A DNA stretch of 64,000 nt from the NCBI GenBank assembly GCA_049487715.1, contig CP150549.1, positions 1,054,001 through 1,118,000 of the forward strand, given 5' to 3'. Below the pieces are notes generated by a model. The model was not told the DNA's origin and did not search any database. It saw only the letters and a program-made list of their open reading frames with translations. Below, one piece after another: positions 26,999 to 38,099 of the stretch (position 1 is its first letter; every line of letters starts with the position of its first letter). The stretch comes from Pycnococcus provasolii (taxonomy: Eukaryota > Chlorophyta > Pseudoscourfieldiophyceae > Pseudoscourfieldiales). Position numbers and translations under genes: made by a program.

Positions 26999-27492
26999 CT
27001 AGGCCTGACCGTCCCCGTCCCCTTCTCCTGCTCTGCTCTCTCGTGAAGTGCGTTCGGCCACTTCGACCGACGTGCTGGCCACGCTCGCCGCTGCGCCTTG
27101 CGTTGCTCACTGCGCCTGGCCCGCCACGCGAGTTCCTCAGGGCTGTCGGGACTACACATCTTGCCTGCTTGTGAACTCCTTGTGAGCGCCACTGGCGCAT
27201 CCTCGTAGTGAGAGAGAGCTCGGCCGCTCTCTGCGAGGTTGGGCAGCAGCAACATCGTGCGCGTGGAAACGCATGGAGTTATTGTCACGGGCCTTATTGT
27301 GGCACACAGAAAACTAAGGGGCTACGAGCAAAATAAACGTAAGCAAACGGGGTGAGCATCCATTCACCCGCGCGGCGTTTTCTTCTGGTTTGTGCGTGAG
27401 CACTGTTGCGAGTGACTGCAACACCTCTCATCACCGCGGTTGCGTCTTGCCGTAAATATAGAATCACTAAGCCAATAGGGGACTTTGGCGCA

Positions 27493-30400
27493 ATGGCAGG
27501 CTCCTCACAGCCTTTTTTGAGCGAGCAAGCAAGTGTTTTAGACGTGCCAAACGAATATCTTAATGACGTTTTTTTCGAAGACAGCAAAGTTCAGGAGATT
27601 CTTTCGACGCTTCAAACGGTTTTACAGAATCAACAAACGGGTTTAAAGCATCAACAACAAACGCAACCTAAACTTGAATGGCTCCAAAGTGCAGTATGGT
27701 CTCTTCTGCTTCAAACGTCTCAATCTCAGGGTGCGCAGAACGACGTCGCGCCCAGTGCTGGTGGTGGAGCTGGTGCTGCTGGTGGTGGAGCTGGTGCTGG
27801 TGCTGGTGAAGCTGGTGGTGCTGCGGCACAAGAGAGCCGCGAAGGGAGAGCTGAACGAGCGCTTTCGATATCCCCAGACTTGTGGAACTCGTGTGTGCAC
27901 CTCGTGGATCGTCAGGCTGAATTTCAGTGGAAAAAGAATCCCAACAGCGCGCAGTGGGACAAATTGCCTGGCAGAGCGACGTATCATCTAAAGCTTGAAT
28001 ACGTCACAGCACCTCTTGAGATTGCGATTTTTGGCCATAAAGTCGAAATCTTCTTCGCGTATGGTGGCATCTACAAAGATGATCAGGTCGCCAAAGCCAA
28101 TAGAAACGGCCCACAACCGCTTTACATTCGCGGGAGCCCAAGTTTCCTGAAAAACTTTCAGGAAATAGAGAACGTAAAGAAGGAGGACTATTACTTCTTC
28201 TACACGAAAGTTGAAGAAAGTGGTAGTGGTAGGAAGAGGAAAGCGACACCGACACCTGTGTGGAAAGATTTCTGCGACAGACAACACTGCTTCGCCACAT
28301 ATGTGCGTCTGCCTGGAGAGGATAACTACTATGGATTTTGGTGGGGCAAACTTTGGCGCTCGATGACAGAGGAACGTAAACCCAGCCACCCTGAGATTGC
28401 AAATAAGTTCAAAGAGAGCCTAAAAAATCTCAACGCACTGAAATCGGATCCCTCTGCTGCAGGCACGGAACTTGGCTTGCACAACGCTGGCACGCACGGG
28501 GCGACGTCGAGTGCTGCTGCAGCAAGCATTGGGGTAACAATAGCACCTAACACAGACATATCCTGCGACGGCATACAGACACTATGGAAACTCGAAGGCG
28601 ATTTTCGCACAATCGAGAAGCTTCTTCCTTCTTTGACTATGCCTGGTGGAGATCAAGAATCTTCTGATGTGAAACGTGATTCGACTCGATGGCCCGAGTT
28701 TGTGTTCCAGCTCGAAGCAAACGAACTTGCAAAAGCGGGCGCACATGCAAAAGAGTGCATTCGAAAATCACTGCTATGTCAAATTGAGAGTGGATTCAAG
28801 AGATCTGACATAGATCTTAAGAGAATATATCAAGACTTGTCACCAGAAAGAAAAGATGTTGAAGCCAAAAATCTGCACCTGGAATTTTTTCGAGATTACG
28901 ATAAGTGGCCTCAAGCTCCATTTAACCCCGCGAAAGAACACAACATTGACGAATTAATAAGCCTTGCTCCAGAGACGTGGAAACTTGACATGGTGAAAAC
29001 TCTTTTCAGCGTATGTGTAGGTGAAAGCGAAATTGGTGGAACTGCATCCCTTGATCAGAAGATTGGAGCGTGCGCATTCATCATCCACATCTGCTACCTT
29101 GTGTATCGAGGAACAGGCTTAAGACCACGCTTGGAGCTTGACCGAGTTGACGAGGGATGTGCTCTCATCCATACATCTTGCCAATCCGACGAGACGCTTT
29201 GTCTCATTATAGCATGGCTTGTGCTTAACGTTGAGAAGGCTGTTGCTTTCTTTCGCCATTGGCGCATCTCCAACATGGCTCTTCCGCCGTTGCTGCCGTC
29301 ATCCTCGCTTGGGAATCGCACGATCGTCACAATCCCTGCTTGGGTTTGGAACAAGGAGTTGGTTGATGAGGTGAGCACATTGTCTGCGATGCATATTGAA
29401 CGAAAAGGCGATTTTGAACCCATGCAGAAAGACGGTGGTGCGGCAGCAGCTTCGCCAGCAGTCACGAGTAAGTCACATTGTGAAACTGGGAAGACCTTGT
29501 CCGAAATGGGTCTTGCGCAGTGCAAGGAGGTTACGGTGTACGACGAGAATCAGCAGGAAAAGCCGACCCCGATAATAGCCGTATCGAATCGCGAGTTACG
29601 ATCTCGCGTGAGACATTACATGTCGAACAAAGATGAAGCAATCATGAAGTACGGCGACATCGGCACGTGGGATACGTCCAGCGTGACGGACATGAGCGGC
29701 ATGTTCGAAGGTGCCGCTGCATTCAACCAAGACATCGGCAAGTGGGATACCTCCAACGTGACGAACATGAGCCGCATGTTCTCTCATGCCCATACGTTCA
29801 ACCAAGACATCGGCACGTGGGATACGTCCAGCGTGACGAACATGAGCAGCATGTTCTTTGCTGCCCGTGCGTTCAACCAAGACATCGGCAGGTGGGATAC
29901 GTCCAAGGTGACGAACATGAGCAGCATGTTCCAGTATGCCGTTGCGTTCAACCAAGACATCGGCAGGTGGGATACGTCCAGCGTGACGAACATGAGCCAC
30001 ATGTTCCATGGTGCCTATACCGCTGCATTCAACCAAGACATCGGCAGGTGGGATACGTCCAGCGTGACAAACATGACCTGTATGTTCTCTGGTGCCCGTG
30101 CGTTCAACCAAGACATCGGCACGTGGGATACGTCGAGCGTGACGAACATGAGCGGCATGTTCTCTGGTGCCGCTGCATTCAACCAAGACATCGGCAGGTG
30201 GAATACATCCAACGTGACGGACATGAGCGGCATGTTCTCTAGTGCCGCGGCGTTCAACCAAGACGTCGGCAGGTGGAATACGTCTAAGGTGACACATATG
30301 ACGCGCATGTTCCGTCATGCCGATGCATTCAACCAAGACATCGGCGACTGGAAGACGTCCAAGGTAGCGGACATGTACGAAATGTTCTGTGAAGCCCCTG

Positions 30401-33192
30401 CGTTCAACCAAGGCATCGGCAGGTGGGATACGTCCAAGGTCACGAACATGACCTGTATGTTCTCTAGTGCCCGTGCGTTCAACCAAGACATCGGCAGGTG
30501 GGATACGTCCAGCGTGACGAACATGAGCTGTATGTTCTCTGGTGCCGCTGCGTTCAACCAAGACATCGGCAAGTGGAATACGTCTAAGGTGACAAATATG
30601 ACGCGCATGTTCCGTCATGCCGATGCATTCAACCAAGACATCGGCGACTGGAAGACGTCCAAGGTAGCGGACATGAGCCGCATGTTTGAACGTGCCGATG
30701 CATTCAACCAAGACATTGGCAGGTGGGACGTGACAAACACGAGCCGCATGTTCTCTAGTGCCGCTGCGTTCAACCAAGACATCGGCAGGTGGGATACGTC
30801 CAGCGTGACAAACATGACCTGTATGTTCTCTGGTGCCGCTGCGTTCAACCAAGACATCGGCAAGTGGAATACGTCGAGCGTGACGGACATGAGAGGCATG
30901 TTCTCTAGTGCCCATACGTTCAACCAAGACATCGGCAGGTGGGATACGTCCAGCGTGACGGACATGAGAGACATGTTCTATGGTGCCGCTGCGTTCAACC
31001 AAGACATCGGCAGGTGGAATACGTCCAACGTGACGGACATGAGCAGCATGTTCTCTAGTGCCGCTGCATTCAACCAAGACATCGGCAAGTGGGATACGTC
31101 CAGCGTGACGAACATGAGCCGCATGTTTGAACGTGCCTATACGTTCAGCCAAGACATCGGCAGGTGGGATACGTCGAGCGTGACGAACATGAGCTGTATG
31201 TTCTCTGGTGCCGCTGCGTTCAACCAAGACATCGGCAAGTGGAATACGTCTAAGGTGACAAATATGACGCGCATGTTCCGTCATGCCGATGCATTCAACC
31301 AAGACATCGGCGACTGGAAGACGTCCAAGGTAGCGGACATGAGCCGCATGTTTGAACGTGCCGATGCATTCAACCAAGACATTGGCAGGTGGGACGTGAC
31401 AAACACGAGCCGCATGTTCTCTAGTGCCGCTGCGTTCAACCAAGACATCGGCAGGTGGGATACGTCCAGCGTGACAAACATGACCTGTATGTTCTCTGGT
31501 GCCGCTGCGTTCAACCAAGACATCGGCACGTGGGATACGTCGAGCGTGACGGACATGAGAGGCATGTTCTCTAGTGCCCATACGTTCAACCAAGACATCG
31601 GCAGGTGGGATACGTCCAGCGTGACGGACATGAGAGACATGTTCTATGGTGCCGCTGCGTTCAACCAAGACATCGGCAGGTGGAATACGTCCAACGTGAC
31701 GGACATGAGCAGCATGTTCTCTAGTGCCGCTGCGTTCAACCAAGACATCGGCAGGTGGGATACGTCCAGCGTGACAAACATGACCTGTATGTTCTCTGGT
31801 GCCCGTGCGTTCAACCAAGACATCGGCACGTGGGATACGTCGAGCGTGACGAACATGAGCGGCATGTTCTCTGGTGCCGCTGCATTCAACCAAGACATCG
31901 GCAGGTGGAATACATCCAGCGTGACGAACATGAGCGGCATGTTCTCTAGTGCCGCGGCGTTCAACCAAGACGTCGGCAGGTGGAATACGTCTAAGGTGAC
32001 ACATATGACGCGCATGTTCCGTCATGCCGATGCATTCAACCAAGACATCGGCGACTGGAAGACGTCCAAGGTAGCGGACATGTACGAAATGTTCTGTGAA
32101 GCCCCTGCGTTCAACCAAGGCATCGGCAGGTGGGATACGTCCAAGGTCACGAACATGACCTGTATGTTCTCTAGTGCCGCTGCGTTCAACCAAGACATCG
32201 GCAGGTGGGATACGTCCAGCGTGACAAACATGACCTGTATGTTCTCTGGTGCCCGTGCGTTCAACCAAGACGTCGGCAGGTGGGATACGTCCAGCGTGAC
32301 GGACATGACCTGTATGTTCTCTGGTGCCGCTGCATTCAACCAAGACATCGGCAAGTGGGATACGTCCAACGTGACGAACATGAGCCGCATGTTTGAACGT
32401 GCCTATACGTTCAGCCAAGACATCGGCAGGTGGGATACGTCGAGCGTGACGAACATGAGCTGTATGTTCTCTGGTGCCGCTGCATTCAACCAAGACATTG
32501 GGAAGTGGGATACGTCCAACGTGACGGACATGAGAGGCATGTTCTCTAGTGCCCATACGTTCAACCAAGACATCGGCAGGTGGGATACGTCCAACGTGAC
32601 GGACATGAGAGGCATGTTCTCTAGTGCCCATACGTTCAACCAAGACATCGGCAGGTGGGATACGTCCAGCGTGACGGACATGACCTGTATGTTCTCTGGT
32701 GCCGCTGCATTCAACCAAGACATCGGCAGGTGGGATACGTCCAGCGTGACAAACATGACCTGTATGTTCTCTGGTGCCCGTGCGTTCAACCAAGACATCG
32801 GCAGGTGGAATACATCCAACGTGACGGACATGAGTGGCATGTTCTCTGGTGCCGCTGCATTCAACCAAGACATCGGCAGGTGGGATACGTCCAACGCGAC
32901 GGACATGAGCAAGGCGTCTGTGGAAATGACGCGAAAATTCTCTGACGGTTCCAAAGAGGATGGCGCGCTCAAGGGAAGACGCGATCGAACATACAAAGAA
33001 GTCAAGACGGCGGCAAGCCCCGCGTACCATCAAGCTGAGGAGTTCGCCTCGGCCCGTCCCGAAAAGCGGGTGCGAGCGCGCGGCGAGTTTCCAGAAAGTG
33101 AGCCGAAGCGCAGCAAACCTACTACGAAAGGTGACGTGGTGACGGCGGAGGATGTGGTGCGTGAAGGTGCTAAGGATGCGGCGCAGCCGTGA
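27493..33192 (+). CDS. Giant BspA-like/DUF285 repeat protein with unknown N-terminal domains
   Basis: 1,899 residues from ATG 27493 ([12 protein letters not shown]); the upstream extension lacks ATG. Residues ~1-720 are unique: a short Gly/Ala hinge, a folded aromatic region ([15 protein letters not shown] strands, [23 protein letters not shown]) and a helical region ([37 protein letters not shown]). A linker ([10 protein letters not shown]) precedes 44 tandem units, nearly all of 25 residues, consensus [20 protein letters not shown], the DUF285/BspA-like leucine-rich-repeat family seen in bacteria, mycoplasmas and marine algae. The tail has basic clusters ([19 protein letters not shown]), which suggest nuclear location. 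No signal peptide is seen. The repeats probably form an extended binding surface; ligand unknown. Confidence 0.85.
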   Translation: MAGSSQPFLSEQASVLDVPNEYLNDVFFEDSKVQEILSTLQTVLQNQQTGLKHQQQTQPKLEWLQSAVWSLLLQTSQSQGAQNDVAPSAGGGAGAAGGGAGAGAGEAGGAAAQESREGRAERALSISPDLWNSCVHLVDRQAEFQWKKNPNSAQWDKLPGRATYHLKLEYVTAPLEIAIFGHKVEIFFAYGGIYKDDQVAKANRNGPQPLYIRGSPSFLKNFQEIENVKKEDYYFFYTKVEESGSGRKRKATPTPVWKDFCDRQHCFATYVRLPGEDNYYGFWWGKLWRSMTEERKPSHPEIANKFKESLKNLNALKSDPSAAGTELGLHNAGTHGATSSAAAASIGVTIAPNTDISCDGIQTLWKLEGDFRTIEKLLPSLTMPGGDQESSDVKRDSTRWPEFVFQLEANELAKAGAHAKECIRKSLLCQIESGFKRSDIDLKRIYQDLSPERKDVEAKNLHLEFFRDYDKWPQAPFNPAKEHNIDELISLAPETWKLDMVKTLFSVCVGESEIGGTASLDQKIGACAFIIHICYLVYRGTGLRPRLELDRVDEGCALIHTSCQSDETLCLIIAWLVLNVEKAVAFFRHWRISNMALPPLLPSSSLGNRTIVTIPAWVWNKELVDEVSTLSAMHIERKGDFEPMQKDGGAAAASPAVTSKSHCETGKTLSEMGLAQCKEVTVYDENQQEKPTPIIAVSNRELRSRVRHYMSNKDEAIMKYGDIGTWDTSSVTDMSGMFEGAAAFNQDIGKWDTSNVTNMSRMFSHAHTFNQDIGTWDTSSVTNMSSMFFAARAFNQDIGRWDTSKVTNMSSMFQYAVAFNQDIGRWDTSSVTNMSHMFHGAYTAAFNQDIGRWDTSSVTNMTCMFSGARAFNQDIGTWDTSSVTNMSGMFSGAAAFNQDIGRWNTSNVTDMSGMFSSAAAFNQDVGRWNTSKVTHMTRMFRHADAFNQDIGDWKTSKVADMYEMFCEAPAFNQGIGRWDTSKVTNMTCMFSSARAFNQDIGRWDTSSVTNMSCMFSGAAAFNQDIGKWNTSKVTNMTRMFRHADAFNQDIGDWKTSKVADMSRMFERADAFNQDIGRWDVTNTSRMFSSAAAFNQDIGRWDTSSVTNMTCMFSGAAAFNQDIGKWNTSSVTDMRGMFSSAHTFNQDIGRWDTSSVTDMRDMFYGAAAFNQDIGRWNTSNVTDMSSMFSSAAAFNQDIGKWDTSSVTNMSRMFERAYTFSQDIGRWDTSSVTNMSCMFSGAAAFNQDIGKWNTSKVTNMTRMFRHADAFNQDIGDWKTSKVADMSRMFERADAFNQDIGRWDVTNTSRMFSSAAAFNQDIGRWDTSSVTNMTCMFSGAAAFNQDIGTWDTSSVTDMRGMFSSAHTFNQDIGRWDTSSVTDMRDMFYGAAAFNQDIGRWNTSNVTDMSSMFSSAAAFNQDIGRWDTSSVTNMTCMFSGARAFNQDIGTWDTSSVTNMSGMFSGAAAFNQDIGRWNTSSVTNMSGMFSSAAAFNQDVGRWNTSKVTHMTRMFRHADAFNQDIGDWKTSKVADMYEMFCEAPAFNQGIGRWDTSKVTNMTCMFSSAAAFNQDIGRWDTSSVTNMTCMFSGARAFNQDVGRWDTSSVTDMTCMFSGAAAFNQDIGKWDTSNVTNMSRMFERAYTFSQDIGRWDTSSVTNMSCMFSGAAAFNQDIGKWDTSNVTDMRGMFSSAHTFNQDIGRWDTSNVTDMRGMFSSAHTFNQDIGRWDTSSVTDMTCMFSGAAAFNQDIGRWDTSSVTNMTCMFSGARAFNQDIGRWNTSNVTDMSGMFSGAAAFNQDIGRWDTSNATDMSKASVEMTRKFSDGSKEDGALKGRRDRTYKEVKTAASPAYHQAEEFASARPEKRVRARGEFPESEPKRSKPTTKGDVVTAEDVVREGAKDAAQP
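29650..32922 (+). repeat. 75-bp tandem repeat array (44 units) encoding DUF285 repeats
   Basis: Units differ by a few bases. Two are short by three codons ([10 protein letters not shown] variants, units near 30720 and 31390) and one carries two extra codons near 30018. Units 11-18 (from ~30495) reappear almost unchanged as 20-27 (from ~31160), and units 5-10 (from ~30030) as 28-33 (from ~31735), showing recent block duplications within the array. Confidence 0.93.
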
Positions 33193-33528
33193 GCAGTCTA
33201 AAATGCTCCGTCGAAATAATGCCGTGCTTGATCCGCCACCGTACAGCGCTTGCGCGCAGTGCGAGACTGCGAGGCGCGAAGCCGCGCTGGCGCCGGGCGG
33301 ACGTTTATTGGCGACATCCTCAAATACGCGGAGGGCAAGGTGGCGAATACCTTGAAGCGCAAAGTGCGCGCGTAATCATGTAAATAATCACTGAAGCATT
33401 TCACCCCCCGCCCCCGGGGCCGGGGAAGCCCATCTGCTCCGGGGAAACGAGACCTCCCTCACTTCATTCCATGCACTTGCCCAACTCACAATTAATTGAC
33501 AATTACTGCTCAGTAGTCCTTGATAGTG
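33193..33528. other. Intergenic, island end to secreted-protein gene
   Basis: 336 bp between tandem plus-strand genes. A CCCCCGCCCCCGGGGCCGGGG palindromic GC block lies near 33405-33426. No coding frame with support. Confidence 0.45.
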
Positions 33529-35088
33529 ATGGCGAATCCACTACTCATCACCGTGCTGCTGCTGCCGCTGCTGGCAGTCATCCTCACGACGGCGACGCCA
33601 ACATGCGCAGACTCCACCACCAACAACAACAACAGCAACGCCCCACCACCACCACCGCTCATCACGCTGATGCGCGCCTCCTTCTTCGTGCGCGCAGATT
33701 ACGCCCCGTACGAAGCGATGGAATTGATTGTGATTTGCCGTGACGACAAAGGTACTGACGTCATGAAGTCACGAGAAGTCAGGCTGGCGAAGCAGGGTGA
33801 GCTGTACGAACATCTTGGTATGCCAATCGGTCGATGGACGGCATCTTCGGCAACGCTGAATTGCGAGGCGTACGATGAGGATCGCGACGGCGTGTTCAGC
33901 TACTTCAACCTCGGACGAGATGCATTTGGAAAGGCTGTCGTGCGCAAGGCTGACTTCAAAGTCACGGGCGAACGAACGTACGACTTCAAAGATGACAACA
34001 ACAAGCTCATGACACGCCTTACGCTACGCTGTCCCGGATGCGCTGCTCCACCATCAGCCACTGCCGTCGACTCTCCTCCGAAGAAGATTCGCTTCGTGTC
34101 TTGGGCAGGTGCTCGCGTCACGAAAGGCATGCTCGCGGAACTGGGTGCCGTTCCTCGAGGTGGTGGCTTGCCCCTTCGCGCCGACGACGCGCCTTCGTAC
34201 GAGAAGTGGACGATGGGCGCTTGTCCATCAGCGACAACTCTCTTCGTGACTGCCGACGAGGCGCCAAATGTGGCAGTGACTCTTTACGAGCACGCCGAAA
34301 AGAATGGGAAGCTTCTTTCCATCCAGCCACTTACGAATGCGACCACGATGATACCTCTACGCAACGACGCCGTCATACGCAACGCGCTTCTGTTTGGAGA
34401 TCACGCGGATGAACTCGGATGGTGGAGACGCCGTGCGAGCTCGCTCGTCGTTCCAGCCGGCGTAGATGCGATTTTGTACGGAAAGAAAGGACCTGTGAGG
34501 TACCACGGCAAAGATGGAGTTGCGACGTATCGACGACTTGACGATACCACGCACGACGATTTGCAGGCGGTGGAGGTGATAAAAAGCACAGATCGAGGCA
34601 ACATCAACGGGCCGGATCCTGATCCTATTGCCACGGAAGCAGCCACGGAACGAGCTGGTATCGGATGCTGCATACAAAGCTGTTTCGAGACTCCAGGGTG
34701 TGTCGCATTTACGTTGCACATTTCCACTGGTCGATGTTTCTTGTATGCGGACGACCAGGTGGAGACGCTGCAGGCGGCCATCGCCGTCAACAACAACAAT
34801 GACAGTGGTGAGACAACTACTGCTCCTCTATTCTTGGAGCCTTTGCCAGGATTCGCGTCTGGCATGATCTGGACAGAGGTGCCAAGCCAGCTGCAGAATG
34901 CACGACCATCCACCACGATGCCACAATCGGCGGACGACGTGAAGAACGCAACGACGCCTAATTTGAATGAGTGCAGTTTGGCCAACGGAGAGCTTGTGGT
35001 TGTCGGCGCATGTGGGAATGCGACAGGGCTAGGTGGAGAGGATGTGAATCGGGAGACGCAAGCATTTTTGGGCACGGCTTCCTACTAG
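33529..35088 (+). CDS. Secreted unknown protein with PAN/apple-like segment
   Basis: 519 residues from ATG 33529. The first ~25 residues are a clear signal peptide (MANPLLITVLLLPLLAVIL...). A beta-rich N-terminal region follows (SFFVRADYAPYEAMELIVIC, an EDRDGVFSYFNLG-like acidic loop). Around residues 370-410 a Cys-rich stretch GCCIQSCFETPGCVAFTL and CFLYADD matches the core of PAN/apple modules, which bind carbohydrate or protein. Asn/Thr low complexity is found near both ends. The ending has Cys pairs (LNECSLANGELVVVGACGN). Likely secreted or surface. No enzyme motif seen. Confidence 0.7.
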   Translation: MANPLLITVLLLPLLAVILTTATPTCADSTTNNNNSNAPPPPPLITLMRASFFVRADYAPYEAMELIVICRDDKGTDVMKSREVRLAKQGELYEHLGMPIGRWTASSATLNCEAYDEDRDGVFSYFNLGRDAFGKAVVRKADFKVTGERTYDFKDDNNKLMTRLTLRCPGCAAPPSATAVDSPPKKIRFVSWAGARVTKGMLAELGAVPRGGGLPLRADDAPSYEKWTMGACPSATTLFVTADEAPNVAVTLYEHAEKNGKLLSIQPLTNATTMIPLRNDAVIRNALLFGDHADELGWWRRRASSLVVPAGVDAILYGKKGPVRYHGKDGVATYRRLDDTTHDDLQAVEVIKSTDRGNINGPDPDPIATEAATERAGIGCCIQSCFETPGCVAFTLHISTGRCFLYADDQVETLQAAIAVNNNNDSGETTTAPLFLEPLPGFASGMIWTEVPSQLQNARPSTTMPQSADDVKNATTPNLNECSLANGELVVVGACGNATGLGGEDVNRETQAFLGTASY

Positions 35089-35224
35089 GGTAGCCCAAAG
35101 GTTTTTTTTTTGGTTGTTGTTGTGTCACACGTTCACAAATTGTCACCAAAACAAAGTGAGGAGCCCTCCTTGCTCGCTCGCTTGCTCACGACCCACGACG
35201 ACCCGCGCCACTCGCTCACCACCA

Positions 35225-36311
35225 TCATCCTTCCCACGCTGGGAGCATCACGTGCTTCGGACGGCGAGCAAGCATCTTCTCTGGCGTGTCGACGCCGTCG
35301 AGACCGGCGTACTCGTTATTCGGCTTGGGCACCGCCCAGTGACACGCTTCCTCAATCTTGAGTGCGTTTGTGCCGCGCTCGACAAGGAACCAACCACCCA
35401 GACCCCAGTACGTTCCCCAGCTATTACGGACAACCCAGTATTTCTTCTTCGTCGTCGTTTTGTCGTCGTCGTCGTCGTCGTCGTTGTCAGCATTGCCAAG
35501 TTCTCCCCATCCAACCACGCTGATGATGTGGTTTGTAGCTTTGCCAGGATCCGTGACGATGCCACCCTTGTAGTGTTCAATCGGATTGGCGTCAATGGCG
35601 CAGCTGATTGGACCACGTAGATAGATCTCCCTCATCATCTCCCGTTCTCCGCTGACTTTCCCGTACTCGGTGATGTAATGTCGTGCAAACTTTTTCGTCG
35701 CCCAGCATTTGCCCGTGCCTGCAGGAGGGTCGCAGTTTCGGCACACGTTCTCCGCCGTGCACTCGTCGTCGCGCGCTTTGTACTGCTGGCACGTGTCGGA
35801 CGGCACGCCATTTTCGTAGACCCACTGGTACGCACCAGCATCCCATCCTCCGTTGCAACTTCCCGCCACTTCCGTGCCACAGTTGAGTATCACTTGGATC
35901 GACAAGTTGATGTCAGGCCACGCCCCTCCGCGTGCAATCTTGATGCGATCTGCGAGCGCACTCATGGATCCGTGCGCCCAGCAGCTTCCGCAGTACTGAG
36001 GTATGTGCTGATTGAGATCCTTCGTGACGTAGTTGGTTCCATGGAAGGATCGCCAATCGAACGCGGTAGGCAGATCCATGATTGGCGGGAGCGGCGCGAG
36101 AATGCGTTCGGTGACATTATGTTTCGGCGGAATCAGCAGCTCGGACTTTAAAAGCCTAACAACCTTAGTAGTAGCAGCAGTAGGAGTGAAGGAGGATGGC
36201 TGCTGAGTTGCCGTACGTCTGTTCTTAATTGACGCATGCACACCACCACCAACTATTGACGATGGCAAGAAGCAGGAGCACGACAAGAAGAGAGGAGGAG
36301 GAGGACGCCAT
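35225..36311 (-). CDS. Cathepsin Z/X-type papain-family cysteine protease
   Basis: The mature enzyme frame (35225-36223 and beyond) carries the cathepsin Z signature HIPQYCGSCWAHGS with the catalytic Cys in SCW, NHIISVVGWG with the His, and VVRNSWGTYWG with the Asn. The carboxypeptidase-type start LPTAFDWRSFHG and paired cysteines also match. An Asp/Thr/Lys insertion (NADNDDDDDDD) sits between the His and Asn regions. The frame lacks an ATG; MASSSSSLLVVLLLLAIVNS, a textbook signal peptide, starts at ATG 36311 in another frame. A 37-nt GT-AG segment at 36260-36224 would join them, giving 349 residues; a small indel at the TGG/GGT repeat is the alternative. Expected in lysosome/vacuole or secreted. 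Confidence 0.9.
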
Positions 36312-36797
36312 GGATTGAAATCTATCGGATAAGAAGAATGCCACGGTGGAGGCGTGTGTGGTGAAAAATTCAGTCAAAAATGTTGATTGACGCGTCAGAA
36401 AAAGAAAAGAGGGCAGAAAAGTTAAAGTTTTTTTAAACCAGAAAAATTGACCAGAAAAGTACTTTAGAGGGAGAAAAAGGCGAGAAAAAAGAGCGGAGAA
36501 ATGAAAATGATCAGGCTTCTTAAACGAGCCAAAACAGTGGTGACTGGGGGGGATAACAAAAATTACAAAAGTTCCCCCGAAAATTAGTAACTACCGGGTA
36601 CCACCTCACCAACAACAGGTCTCACCAACAACGAACCCGAACGAGCCCCCTGTGGATGTGCTAACCCTAACCCTAACCCTAATCCTGCTCTCTCTCCCTT
36701 TTCTTCTCCTTCCCTCTCTCTCTCTCTCTCTCCGCCGACGACGCGACATCGTCCGGTTTGGATCACCAACAACATCAACGTCATCCAACCAACTGCG
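36312..36797. promoter_or_regulatory. Divergent promoter region, cathepsin Z / GT77
   Basis: 486 bp. A/T-rich at 36360-36560 ('aaaagttaaagtttttttaaa'), then a CCCTAA array at 36661-36682 and a CT microsatellite at about 36690-36732, 66-137 bp upstream of the GT77 start. Confidence 0.6.
36661..36682. repeat. Telomere-like array (CCCTAA)
   Basis: Three and a half CCCTAA units, 116-137 bp upstream of the GT77 ATG, CCCTAA on its sense strand. Confidence 0.85.
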
Positions 36798-38033
36798 ATG
36801 CTGCCGTCGACGCGCGCGCACGTCCATGGCGGACGTGTGGGGACCCGTGGTTCGGCGGACGATTCCTCAAGTGGGCTTCTGCGCATTCTGCTTGCGCTTT
36901 CCCTAGGTGCGCTCGTTGGCATGTCCTACGCAGTCAGTCGAACGCAACGCGACATGTCCCTTCTGAACGCCGAACTCGTTTCCGCGCTTAACGTCGCATC
37001 ACAAGTTAACGCAGCAGCAGGAACAGCAGGAATTACAGCAGGCAAAGCGTCGTTGGCAGGAGCTGCCTCATCTTCTTCCTCAGCGACGGGAATCGCCGCG
37101 AACATGTACGTGCCGACCTCAGAAGACGTTCCCAACGAGGAACTCAAAGCCGTGCTCGAGCGCGTCGCAGTCAACAGAGAGGTGCTCGCAGCCGTGTCCA
37201 ACAAAGCTCTAATATCCGAGGACGGAAACTACGGCATGCTCAAGACGTGGGTCGACAGCGTGCGAGCGAGCGGCGTGAAAAATTTCATGGTTGTCGCGCT
37301 CGACGACCACACCGCGCACGCCATGGACAAAATCGGAGTCGCGAGGTGGAGGCGGGACCCCACCAAGCTGCGTGACATGAACCTCAGCAACCACGGAATC
37401 AGCGCGCAGAAGTTTCACATGCTCCGCGAGTTCCTCGTGCTCGGATACAGCGTTCTCCTCAGCGACGTCGACATCGTCACTCTCAAAAACCCGTTCGAGC
37501 ACCTCGTGCGCGACAGCGACGTCGAGGGCATGAGCGACGGTGCGGACGAGCGGACGGCGTACGGGTGGGACGACGTCGCGGACCACCCGGAGATGGGATG
37601 GAGTCGGTTCGCTCACACCGTGCGCTGGTACGTGATGAACAGCGGGCTGTTCTACCTGCGTCCGACGGTAGGTGCGGTGGCTCTCATGGACCGGTGCACG
37701 GACCGCCTGTCGAAGCAGGACTTGTGGGATCAGCAGGTGTTCAACGAGGAGCTGTACTTCCCCGCGCGTCCGGGTGCGCCGAGAACTCCCGTGAGTGCGC
37801 GCGTTGCGGACATCGACACCTTCATGAATAGCAAGCGTCTGTTCGTGCACCTGCGCAAGAGCTGGTCAGGTCAGAGCCGCGCGAAGGAGAAGGCTGCGAT
37901 GATCCACGTGAACTACCACCCAGACAAGTGGGAGCGCATGAAGAGTATCATTGACATCTGGCAAAACGGCGAGTCGTGGAGCACGTTGGACAAGTATCCG
38001 GACGGCAGCTGCTTCGGCGCACCGAACTGCTAA
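36798..38033 (+). CDS. GT77-family arabinosyltransferase-like type II Golgi glycosyltransferase
   Basis: 411 residues. A short N-terminus and a hydrophobic anchor (LLRILLALSLGALVGMSYAV, about residues 27-46) give type II topology. The catalytic region matches the nucleotide-diphospho-sugar transferase (GT77) family: FMVVALDDHTAHAM, the DxD motif Asp223-Val-Asp225 in LLSDVDIVTLKNPF, the MNSGLFYLRPT block and WDQQVFNEEL. In plants and green algae, GT77 RRA/XEG113 proteins add arabinose to hydroxyproline-linked chains on wall glycoproteins. The SPPPP-tailed protein at 51417-59748 is the kind of substrate such enzymes act on, though a link is only inferred. A stem rich in Ala/Ser links anchor and enzyme. 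Confidence 0.88.
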   Translation: MLPSTRAHVHGGRVGTRGSADDSSSGLLRILLALSLGALVGMSYAVSRTQRDMSLLNAELVSALNVASQVNAAAGTAGITAGKASLAGAASSSSSATGIAANMYVPTSEDVPNEELKAVLERVAVNREVLAAVSNKALISEDGNYGMLKTWVDSVRASGVKNFMVVALDDHTAHAMDKIGVARWRRDPTKLRDMNLSNHGISAQKFHMLREFLVLGYSVLLSDVDIVTLKNPFEHLVRDSDVEGMSDGADERTAYGWDDVADHPEMGWSRFAHTVRWYVMNSGLFYLRPTVGAVALMDRCTDRLSKQDLWDQQVFNEELYFPARPGAPRTPVSARVADIDTFMNSKRLFVHLRKSWSGQSRAKEKAAMIHVNYHPDKWERMKSIIDIWQNGESWSTLDKYPDGSCFGAPNC

Positions 38034-38099
38034 GCTTAGTAGACCCCACTTATTAGATTCATATTATTTTTTTTAAGGAGAAAGGAATTTGACTTATTA

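Larger units (their letters stand above)
26605..27492. promoter_or_regulatory. Divergent intergenic region of the island
   Basis: 888 bp between minus-strand 26604 and plus-strand 27493. It holds a TATATAATAT box (26614-26624), the shared element copy 2 (26701-26959) and a TTAGGG array (26986-26998). 'CTTCACT...GATATTATATACACC' upstream of 26604 resembles 'CTTCACTTCGACATTGATACACCC' upstream of the helicase-like gene (read in short pieces), extending the promoter similarity toward both start codons. Confidence 0.55.

Noticed and set aside
26605-27288. N-terminal extension of the 25564-26604 gene to a GTG at 27288
   Set aside because: It needs a non-ATG start and reads through the shared repeat and a TTAGGG array.
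29650-32922. CRISPR-like repeat array
   Set aside because: The 75-bp units are contiguous and coding, with no spacers, in a eukaryotic gene.
29596-33033. A 1,145-codon open frame on the minus strand across the DUF285 array
   Set aside because: It is an automatic by-product of a stop-free 75-bp repeat read on the other strand; it gives His/Arg/Val-rich repeats of no known family and overlaps a well-supported gene.
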